This document shows, in pieces, positions 22,799 through 33,029 of a stretch of DNA of 64,000 bases; the first letter of the stretch is position 1, and each line of letters opens with the position of its first letter. The DNA is from Aquatica leii (lineage: Eukaryota > Arthropoda > Insecta > Coleoptera > Lampyridae), in NCBI GenBank assembly GCA_035610365.1, contig CM069432.1, positions 171,056,035 through 171,120,034 on the forward strand, in the 5' to 3' direction. The notes beneath the pieces were generated by a model. The model was not told the origin of the DNA. It was given only the letters and a program-made list of their open reading frames with translations, and made no database searches. Position numbers and translations under genes: made by a program.

Positions 22799-22876
22799 AA
22801 AGTTATAATTTAGATAAACACTTTTTTTGTCACCATTTAAGACTTCAAAGTTAAATTTGTAATTTTCATATTATGC

Positions 22877-23195
22877 ATTTATGCAGGCGCGGCTTCAGAG
22901 GGGGGGGCCGGGGGGAGGCTATGGCCCCCCCCCTCGACATTAAAAATAATACTGAAGTTTTTCTCACTTTGTATGTAATACATTCGCTTTTTTTTTATAG
23001 TTGTATGATTGTATGATTTATGATGCTTTATCGCTTGCAAGTAAAAGCTTGGTGCATAACGAACTGTTATTCAATTTTATATTAACGCCATATTCAATAC
23101 ATTGTTATTTAATAATGTGATGAGCACCCCCCCCCCCGCTTTAAACTGATTGAGCCCCCACCGAAATAAACTGCTGGAGCCGCGCCTGATTTATG
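22877..23195. mobile_element. hAT-like MITE with 7-8 bp duplication
   Basis: Terminal inverted repeats CAGGCGCGGCTTCAG (22884) and its reverse complement CTGGAGCCGCGCCTG (to 23188) bound a 305-bp element. ATTTATG is duplicated at 22877-22883 and 23189-23195. Ends starting CAGG and a duplication close to 8 bp indicate a non-autonomous hAT. Next to the ends are long G and C runs (22899-22932 and 23126-23140) that are unlike the AT-rich host DNA. Confidence 0.8.
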
Positions 23196-23514
23196 TAGTC
23201 TTTAAACGTGCACGTTTTTGAAAACCAAAAGTTGCGACAACGTTTGTACATACATAATACGTTCTTTGTAAGTTGTGAGTTATTTTAGTAGAAATTGTAA
23301 CGTTAGAAATTTTCAGATTTTGAACATCCATAGTAACTACTTGTGCTGTATGAGTGAACTTAATGTATATGCAAAACATTTTTTTAATTTACTTTTAATT
23401 TCTAAATAGAACTTTAAAAACTATTAAACAAATTAGTAATGGTATGACATAATAAATTAATAACTATACTCATCTTAAGTAGTTTCACTTTAGGCACAGT
23501 TTGTTGAATAATTA
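23196..23514. other. Uncalled stretch
   Basis: About 320 bases without a recognised gene. Faint similarity to the interior of the CCCAAG element (AAACTACTTAAG against AAACTACGTAAG) suggests that the copy beginning at 23515 may extend some way into it. Confidence 0.35.
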
Positions 23515-23729
23515 TAATAGACTAAAGGTCTTATGATAATTTTGTAAAAAGCACTTCTTCTGTTGCTGTTTAAAGGTATAAATTAACACTGAAGTTTTAG
23601 AAACTCACACTTAGAATCGGAGTTTTAAAACTGTTACACCAATGAATTAACACTGTAGTTTGATCAAGGTTTCAAAAAAACTTATAACTGTACCCACACA
23701 GGAAACCCCAGAGTTAGACAACGGGGCCA

Positions 23730-24525
23730 AACCTGGGCCAGTACTGGGAAACCTAAGTTTGGAGTACCTGTAGTGGCCCAGACTTGGCTCAGGACTGGGT
23801 AGCTCAGCCTCGGCCATTCCATGAGGGCCCAAGCTTGGGCTTAGACTGGTTGACCCAGCTTCGGCCATGCAAATAATTAGCCAAGCTTGGCCCAAGCTTG
23901 GATAACCCATCTTTGGTCATTCTATGAGAATCCAAGTTTGACCCAAGCCTGGATAACCCAGCCTTGGCCATTCCATGGAGACCCAAGCTTGGTCCTACAC
24001 TGGTTGATCCATCCTCAGCCATGCGAATTCTTAGCCAAGCTTGGTCAAAGCTTGCATAACCTATCCTTGGCTATTCCATGGAAACCCAAGCTTAGGCCAA
24101 GACTGGTTGACCTAGCTTCGGCCATGCAAATTATTAGCCAAGCTTGGCCCAAGCTTGTATAACCGATCCTTAGCCATTCCATGAGAATCCAAGTTTGGCC
24201 CAAGCCTGGATAACCCAGCCTTGGCCATTCCATGGGGACCCAAGCTTGGTCCTACACTGGTTGACCCATCCTCGGCGATGCCAATTCTTACCCAAGCTTG
24301 GCCCAAGCTTGCATAACTTATCCTTGGCTATTCCATGGAAACCCAAGCTTGGGCCAAGACTGGTTGACCCAGCTACGGCCATGCAAATTATTAGCCCAGC
24401 TTGGCCCAAGCTTGTATAACCCATCCTTAGCCATTCCATGAGAATCCAAGTTTGGCCCAAGCCTAGATAACCCAGCCTTCCTATTCCATAGGGACTCAAG
24501 CTTAGTTCTTGGCCAAGGCTGGATT
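23730..24525. repeat. Minisatellite: ~64-bp monomers in a 257-bp higher-order unit
   Basis: The word CGGCCATGC recurs with its ends at 23870, 24127 and 24384, exactly 257 bases apart each time. Each 257-base unit contains four related monomers of about 64 bases with the pattern CCAAGCTTGG, then ACTGGTTGACCCA or CTGGATAACCCA, then CCTTGGCCATTCCATG. The decamer CCAAGCTTGG is itself palindromic. Frames through the array are long only because the period avoids stops; I do not regard them as genes. Confidence 0.9.
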
Positions 24526-25194
24526 ATTCAAGAAAATAGCAATAATATTTTTTTTTTAATGTTAAAAATTTTAAAAAATTGGTTAATAAGTTGAGTTATC
24601 ATAATATCGAAAGTGTAGAATTGAAACTTGAGCCGTTCGGTTACGTATGGTGAGATTCGGGTATTTTCGTTTAGCGCAGCCGCCATCCTTGTTTACATAA
24701 TCTGTTAGTTAAATGTAAGATTTTTCTCATTGATAGAGTAGTAAAAGTGATGAATCAAATCTCCGAGATTCAGTTATACAGTCATTGAATGTTAGTACGT
24801 TTTAACTAGAAGGAAAAAACCTTCAAATATAATTTCTTTTGTTTACTCCGTAATTATCACGAGGCAAGGCTACTAAAAGTAATTATGTCTGATTCTTATC
24901 TTAGAGTTTAAAAATGGCGTGCGTTAAATAAAACAAAAAAGTTTTGAATAAAAAAACTAATTTAGATGTTAACCGGCAAAGTTTAAATAATCAAAGTGTA
25001 AACATCAGCTGTGTACTAGCTAAATGTTAATATAATTTAAGAGGAAATTTAAATAGTAATTAAAAAACTTTATGTAATTTAAAAAGTACATACATAATAC
25101 AAGTAATAACAATAAAGTGTAAATACGTTCATACAATTATTTATTCCATTGTTTTATTAATGCTTAATTCTTGGCATTTAATTTTGAGCTAGTT
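24526..25194. other. Uncalled stretch between two arrays
   Basis: AT-rich, with no gene recognised. It contains GCGCAGCCGCCATCCTTG at about 24676-24693, which resembles a YY1-type GCCGCCAT site found in animal core promoters, but no coding region follows that would support a promoter. Confidence 0.35.
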
Positions 25195-25460
25195 TTAGCA
25201 ATTAAGCGTGGCCCAGTACTGGCAACTAAGCATGGCCCAGGTGTGGCAACTGAGCATGGCCCAGGTCTGGCAACTGAGCATGGCCCAGGTCTGGCAACTG
25301 AGCATGGGCCAGGTCTGGCAACTGAGCATGGCCCAGGCCTAGCGACCAGGACTGGGCCATGATTATCATTCCAGACTTTTTCCAAAGGTGGCCTAAGCCT
25401 GGCCTATAGGCTTGGCCCAGGCTTGTACAGACTTGGGCCAAGCCTGGACCAAGCCTGGGC
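25195..25460. repeat. 24-bp minisatellite
   Basis: About six copies of CATGGCCCAGGTCTGGCAAC+TGAG occur at 25205-25345, followed by irregular GGCCTAAGCCTGG-type words to 25460. The shared GGCCCAAGCCTGG wording ties it to the 257-bp array 700 bases away, so the two probably descend from one tandem repeat. Open frames on both strands (GPGLATEH repeated) are by-products of a period divisible by three. Confidence 0.85.
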
Positions 25461-25631
25461 CTATGGTACTTTCATCTATGGGTATTAGTAAAATGATTAC
25501 TTCCGTAATAGATATGAAACCTCAGGATAATACAAAAATTGCTGCTACGTTACTGCAACGCTTTATTTACTATGGCACTAATGTTACCAATTTGCAATGT
25601 AATCACAGTTACAAAATGTTGTTCGAGTCTC

Positions 25632-28600
25632 AACTATTTTTTACTTTTAAAGCTTTTGCGGTAGTAATGTTTCAAAATAATCCAAAAATCTTTTTATTTT
25701 GGAGCATCCAACTAGTAATATAGCAGTTTGTTCAATTTTAGCTTTACATTATAATGATGGCGAGAACTCCGTTTGTTATAATATAAAAAAAGTTAATAGA
25801 CCAGATTAGCAATTTGTCTAAGAAAAAGCTTAAGAATGATGACTTGACAATGTGACAAGAATTTGGCAGTAAATTAAAAAAAAACAAAAAATACCCTTAT
25901 CTAACAGCTTCAAAAAAGTTGAACAATAAATCATAAAAAGAAGAGGCGTTTGATTTAAGAAAGTAACAAAAATCAATAAAAAACGCATACAACAATTAAG
26001 TTAGATATATTTTTGATCGAGTAATTAAAAAGTATTACTAGAATAATAATTTGTCTTTATTAAAAAGTTGTAGTTACGGCAAAAATTTTAAAATCAACAC
26101 ACGTCGAAAATATTAATTCCTCTTCTCTGCCACTTTGAAGTGTTTTTAAATTTTTTTTCTAAAATCCGTTTTTGTATGTTTATTGTTTAATTAAGAACTC
26201 ATCTAAGTTTACATACGAATATTTTAACAAAAAGAATAATTTACGTACATTTGATACAAATTGTAAACGTATCTTAAAGAAAAAGTCATAACATCAACAC
26301 AATCATAATTAATCAAAAACTGAAGCAGTGCAAAGCAGAACATTTTCAATAAATAAATAAAAAAATGTAATGCTCTTTAGTTACTACTACGGTTTCAAAA
26401 ATAAACATTTATCGTTTCGATATGTATTTGCATTTGTATTGTTTTTAATTTCATTATGTTTAAGAATTTATTGGTATTTGATTTAACTACATTATCTATT
26501 ATTGTTGTGGCCCCTAAAACTTCAGTAGTATGGTTTGCTTTTAAATGCATTCATAAAGTTCTATTTTATTCTAAACACATTTCATATCTGTACATTTGAA
26601 GGTATATAATCCCCTAGTCATTATATTGATAAGAGCATGAATAGAAATGGCACCAATTTTACAGAACGTTGTTAGAAACTTTAAACCATACAGTCACAAA
26701 CGTGACTAATTTTATAAAACGAACTTTGTAGAAAACACTTTTATCGCACATAAAATTTTAATACAATTATATAACCTGTTTAGTTCGTCGGTTTAACAAG
26801 GGTTCTAATAAAATTTAAGTTTTAGCGCACCTTAATTAAATTAAATAAATACATTTATACCGTAAAAATAACCATAAAAAACAGTACAATTACTATTTAT
26901 TATTTGTTTAAATAACTTTGTTTAAAATACGCAATGAGATTTTATTCTACCGTTACAATATTTGATTAAACTAAAGCTTTAAGCCTAAATTAAATTTGAA
27001 AATCAATTATTATTGAACAATACAAACACAGTAATACCTTAATTCCTAGGACACTCTCCCATTGTTAAGAATACACTTCAATTAATATTTCATGGAAAAT
27101 AATAGGAACCAGTTACCAAATAATTAAATCCTAAATCAATTTTAACGTTATCTAAAAATAATTACCTCTACAAAATTATTAATGTTGTTTTAATAATTCG
27201 CAAACATTTGGAAACGAATAATAAATTCATATTACTTTCTAATAAACGTATTAACTTGACAAGGTTTTTTGTCACTTTTATATTTCCTTTAACATTAAAC
27301 TTTTAATTAAACAAAACATAATTTTAAACGTAGATTAATTAACAAGATAAAACTGAGCCGGAGTTTTTACTTAAAACTTTCTAAAAAATTATACTAAAAA
27401 GAGAAATACAATTTCTTCTAAAAATTTGTTATTGCAGTTTCTGCAATAAATTGAATTAAAAAAATGGTGTATTAAATAAAAACAAACTATTATATATTAA
27501 AATTGTTTTAAAATTAATAATTTATATAACATAATACAACATATTGAATTCTCCGCAAAAAACTAAATAAATGTTGAAAAAAATCAATTTTTTTCTTTAA
27601 TGTATTTAATTTATCATTAGAAGTTTTGATCAAAATACCAAATTGTGTGCAATATAGTGTCCTCATATACATGTTTCAGCTGATACACATTGTAAATACC
27701 TTTTAATTATAAAAACCAATTATATAATAAATAAAATCAATTGTTTACTAATAATTAAAAGATATTTACACTTAAACTTAAAAAAAAATATTATAAAAAT
27801 ATTAATCTAACAACATAGTCCAGAAGTTTAAATACCATATTGCATCAATATCAATTTACTGTCCATAAAAAAATTATTATAATAACAACAATTTAAAAAA
27901 AATGTAATTAAAACTAAAACATTTGTAGACAATTTTTAACAAAAAACAAAGATTTTTTGTAAACAACATTTGCACACAAATTATTGCTTAGCGTTCAATA
28001 GAAAAACTGCTTAAGTTAAAGTAACATAGACCCAAAAAAGCATATCGTAAACCACCCCATAGATCAATTAACTTTGTGATTGCGTTACATTACCAAGTCT
28101 AAGACCATCGATATAAATTCTCGAACAATGTGTAAACTATTAAACCAAACATATCAATAAAAACGTCATGACTAAATACAGTAAAGTTCATAAAAAAAAA
28201 CTAAGAAAACCCACAGATAAACAAAACTCAGAAATCAAAAACAAAATTTAGAAAACAATTATTAAAAAAACTACAAACATTTCTTTTTTAAAAAAGTGAA
28301 AAAAATATAAATGAAAAGAATGAGTAAAGTCTAAAAAATACTATCTGTAGTGTCACAGTGACTGTGCCAGATCAGTAAAAATAAAACTTATTTACTTACT
28401 TAATTTGTCAAGCCTGGAAAGCCTTACGGTAAGCAACTAAACTAAAGTGTTCAAAATTGCTAAGGTTTTAATAATGGTTACTTAGGTAATAGGTAACACA
28501 ATAAAAACCTTGGAAAAAATAAGAGAAAGTGTTTTGTATAAGCAGTCTGAAATTTATTGATACAAATTGAAGTAGACCATTTCAGTTTGAATGAAAACAA

Positions 28601-30849
28601 TAATTATAATAAAAATGATGCCGTTTGTAAAGCGTTAATAGCAACAGTTTTTAATGTGCAGGATGTACATATAAAATCAACATGATTTATTGTAAGTTTT
28701 TATATTTAGTTATAGTTTGATTTGTTTGCAAAGTTAATACAGTACTTTGTATTTTTTAATTTGAATAAATACTAGTACTTTGTTCAGTAATCAACGGCTT
28801 ATAATTTTGTAAGTTTTTTTTTAAATAACTCAAAAAGGATTGCCACAGGTTTTGATCAATGTTCGCCTACAACATCTCTTAATCGGCAGTTGAAAACTCC
28901 ACAAAAAACACATTTGTTTACAAATCGTATTTAATATACAATGGATTAATTAATATTCTATTGTAATATTTGCAAATGAGTTAACATTAAGTTGCAAGAT
29001 ATAAACAAGTCAGTTCTCACCATGTACAATTTAACTCAACCATATAAAAAAACTCGCTGTTTTCAGACATAAATTTAATAAAAAATAAATTCAGAAATAA
29101 ATTAAGGAATGACTGGAGTTCATCATTTTACTAAAAGTAACGAAATATGAACCTGACATAAAAAAACCCTAACAAGAAATATTCAATAACAAAAATCGGA
29201 CTGAAAATTTAAATTATATTCTAGTTAATTCGTGTTGCTTTAACAATAAACCATGTAATTATATATTTTATGGATCTAATAATATCCATAATTAAAATTA
29301 TATAAAATATCAAAGTCAATTATAATGCTATAACTTTATTTAAGTCAAATTTTTGTTGTAAGTTGTACCACTAATTTTTGCTATAAGGATTACCGTCAGT
29401 AACTTTTTTCTAGTTAAAAATGTAAATAATTATTTAAACCTGCATAAGTATAAGTATATAAGATTCAAAAATTACCTTGATTGATTGATGGTTCCGATGT
29501 AGTAACCCACTTTCAAGAAAAAAAAATTACAAAAACCACTAATAGTTAACTGTATCTACCTATTACATCCACACTAAATAAAACTTAAAACAATATATTG
29601 CTAAACTACAGCGAATTTTTTTAAATCATGTTGCTTGAAAAAACTTAAGTGACGTTATTTATATAATCGAATAACGCGTACTAACTGTAGTAGTTGCTCA
29701 CTGGACAATTTAAAAAAAGTCATATTTTATTCTCTGAATAGAAAAATAAATTCAAAGATGTAAGCGTAACCACGCCGCTTATATTTGTTTTTAGCATAAC
29801 AAACTCTTTTAAATAGGCAGTTTCTTAAAAAAATAACATAAAAGCACATAAGTTTTTGTATTTATTCCTCATACTCTCGATAGTAAAACTGTACATGACA
29901 TGTAACAAAGAAGAAATACATATAGTCTTTACTGATCTCCAAAACCATTAGAAGAATTTCATTTTACCATTTTTTTACAATATTGAACCAAATGAAACCT
30001 ATAGAAAAGACTTACTTTAAAAAAATGCTACGACTAGAAGTATTCTATGGCTCCATTGATAGATGGAAATGAAAACCTATATTGTTTCTGAATTTTTTTG
30101 GATATGGTTTGTAAAAATTTTAAAAAGTTGGAAAACATAAATCATAAAAGTTATTTTTGAAAAAAAAACATTTTTTTTTAGTTTAAACAATTGGCTTATA
30201 AATGGACACATATGGTCAAAATCTTAAACAAACTAAACAATTTTAAAACAACAAACTTGTATGTTTTGTGACAAAATTATCAAAACAATATAAAGAAAAT
30301 GATTAAAACATCGATTTTAAAAACATATTTGGTTAAAAAATTCCAAATTTATATAATTATTATAATCGTAGATGTTTATATTAATCATTACAATTCATTT
30401 TTCCGTTACAAATACTATTGTTGTTGTTTCTCTTTTTGTTGTCAAACATAATTTTTGACACGAAAACCAAATAATCTTAAAGTTGCCAGTTCACAAGCCA
30501 TACGAGTAGATAACGCAAAAATTTGAAAATTTTGAATTCATTGAATTAGTTCTAGATATGATCAAAACCCAAACTGGATACCAACAGTTATGTTACACTT
30601 ACTTGTATGCCCTTTACTTCTGACGTGCCGTAGGTGATGCTGGTTGTACAATTTTCAAATCAGAGAAATACTGGTCGTAAATGCCGCTCTTATAGTAAGT
30701 TAAAAGTGCACTTAAAGACTTCGTAACTTCATATAAATTAGAAAACCTACTATTTTATGCAAGAATTAGATATAAACTAATTTCTCAAAATATTGGGTTA
30801 GGCTTAAATTAACTTAAAACTTTATGCCATTCTCATGTATAACATTTAT
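25632..30849. other. Long uncalled AT-rich stretch
   Basis: More than 5 kb with very low GC and no frame above 60 residues. I saw no RNA gene, no element ends and no repeat shared with other parts of the window, apart from small palindromes such as CACAGTGACTGTG near 28350. It could be intergenic or intronic. Confidence 0.5.
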
Positions 30850-31304
30850 CCAAACAACACATACCCATCTAAATGTAATTTAATAGACGTCTAAAACCAT
30901 CTATGAACGTCTAAATAAAAAAGTTGATAGGTAATAGACGTCTATTGTGGTATTAATTTTATTTAGACCTTAAATTTACATAATTTAGACTACTTCTAAA
31001 GTTGCGAAAATCTTGTATCTTTATTAGAGCTTTATAAATTTTAAAAAAAATTAATTCAGCAAAAGTTATTTCTAATGGACGTCTAAAATCTCACTTTATT
31101 TTACTACTTTTTAGTCACATGAGGAAAACATATAAAAACACCTTTTTGTTTGTTAGCAAAGAATAATTGTGTAAAAAGTAACATTCAATTGAAGTATTTA
31201 TGATACCAAATACTTTAACGCATTATCAAGAAATTAAATAAAGAACAGAAAATATATTTAATTACATTTTTGTGCAAAACAGAAAATTAAAAACAAATTA
31301 ATAG

Positions 31305-31534
31305 TATAACGTAGTTGTTAATTCACGTTATTTATTGTAATTAATAATATAAATGTTATTGAAATAATACACAACACATGTTACAAATTTAAACTTGAGG
31401 TAACCACAAGCGTTCGACAAGAATGATAATTCCGCGTTACTTTCTTACATTCGCGCCATCATATATCCTCTTATCTCTCGACTACCATCGATGTTGTCGA
31501 CTCTGATCGGAATTTTATGTACAGGATGGTTATA
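31305..31534 (-). repeat. 3' LTR of Gypsy C
   Basis: 230 bases, identical to 36282-36511 except at one position, which implies a very recent insertion if a usual neutral rate holds. The adjacent CTCCCCCTCAG (31535-31545) is the polypurine tract read on the other strand. Confidence 0.95.
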
Positions 31535-31599
31535 CTCCCCCTCAGGTTGTCGTTAAGCGCCCTCGCACGACAATCTGTTGGAAAAACTGTTGCTAATAG

Positions 31600-32760
31600 T
31601 CATTGCGTAGTTTTCTTCTTCGGACGTCCTCGACGTCTTTTTGGATGTACTGCGGTAGGAATTTGAAATCGGCCTTGGTAAAAAGGCGTGAGATCCGAAA
31701 CATGATACTTTCCTACGGTTACAGTTGGATTTGCGGGGTCAGCTATCTCGTAGCTCACTTTAGATGCCGGTTTCATTATAAGATATGGACCGTCCCTTCG
31801 AGGACCAAGTTTGGACGCTGTGTGTTGAGCGGCACTGCTCAACATGTGACTTTTTACAAGGACTAGGTCACCCTGTTGAAAGCCAGGTCTAGTCTGTCTT
31901 TTTCGATCGGCATACTGCTTACTCTTGTCTTGTTGAACATTCTGCAGGTCATGGGTTTCTTGCAAGACATCTGTCATTCTTGCTAAATAAGGTGAAACGG
32001 CAGGAACATAATTTTCTACTTCCATGATTTGACGCATTTCACGTGAGACCTCATAAGCTGTTCTAAGCTCTCTTGCGAAGGTAAGATATGCTGGGGTGCG
32101 CCCCGTAGTTTGACAGGGTGCACTATTGATAGCAAAACGTAAGGATGCTAGTTTCTCTTCCCACGAAGTGTGATCACCTTGCGTAAGGATTGCAAGCCTG
32201 GGCTTTAAATCTCTGTTTTTCCGTTCTACCGGATTAGATTCGGCATGATACAATGGAGTCAATTCTTGACTAATCTTCAGGCAGGTGCAAACATGTTGCA
32301 TGATTTCACTAACAAATTGCACACCGTTGTCACTAACAAGTCTTCGCGGAATTCCATAACGTAAGAATACTTCTTCAATAAGAATTGTGGCGGTGGCAAT
32401 TGATGTTGCTTGTTTCATAGGGAATATTTCTATCCACCTTGAAGCAGTATCTTCCACAATCAAGATCCATTTGTTTCCTTTTTTTGTTTCAGGCAAAGGG
32501 CCAAAGAAATCGACTGACACTGTTTCAAAACGAGCTGAAGGTATTGGAGTTTGAACAAGTCCAACGGGCTTCTGGTTCGATGCCTTATAACGCTGACATT
32601 CGATACAAGTTTTTACATGAGTCATCACTGATTTTCTCATTCCTGGCCAATAATAACGTTTTCGTATTCTTTGCAACGTACGTTCAATACCATCATGACA
32701 CGAAATTAGTTTATGGTATTTTAGTAGTATTTCTTCACGATCTTCTTTTGGAATGACATG
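31600..32760 (-). pseudogene. Integrase region of Gypsy C
   Basis: The minus strand shows the zinc-binding end CIECQRYKAS, the catalytic core with VSVDFFGPLPE (first Asp), RRLVSDNGVQFV (second Asp) and ESNPVERKNRDLK (Glu), and a C-terminal domain with GPYLIMKPASKVSYEI and GKYHVSDLTPFY. This domain order is that of Ty3/Gypsy integrases, which join the cDNA to host DNA. The protein ends in a basic tail RRRGRPKKK that could act in nuclear entry or chromatin binding. Confidence 0.9.
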
Positions 32761-33029
32761 TTACGCGTCCTCTTAGCCGTTGTCGGATAAGTAACGATAG
32801 AGAATGCTTTTTTCCATGACGTACCCTTTTTCAGATAATTTCTGAGCCTCTTCGAGACGAGTTGCAGATTTAAGATCATTTATAATTGTTGACAGATCCG
32901 TATTCGCAAGCTGACGCTTGGAAGACTCGTAGTAAATTGAAAGTAATCTGGCACATTTTTTTTCTTGTTTTGATCTCAGATTCAGACATAGGGAGTCGAG
33001 ACAACGTATCAGCTACAATATTAGCTTTT

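Larger units (their letters stand above)
23515..25631 (-). mobile_element. Second copy of the CCCAAG DNA element, holding minisatellites
   Basis: Read on the minus strand, 25631-25470 matches 16447-16605 (GTTGCAGTAACGTAGCAGCA against GTTGCAGCAACGTAGCAGCA) and 23690-23515 matches 16605-16830 (AACAGCAACAGAAGAAGTGC is exact in both). Between these two pieces lie about 1.76 kb with two tandem arrays that the copy at 16444 lacks. So either the arrays expanded inside this copy, or the other copy lost them. The terminal CCCAAG is eroded here. Confidence 0.7.

Noticed and set aside
23647-24499. Long frames on both strands with Pro, Ser, Gly and Leu-rich repeats
   Set aside because: They follow the minisatellite period; several overlap in different frames and none has a non-repeat domain.
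25164-25441. Repeated GPGLATEH and ARPGPCSV frames
   Set aside because: A 24-base period keeps any stop-free frame open; both strands are open alike, which argues against coding.
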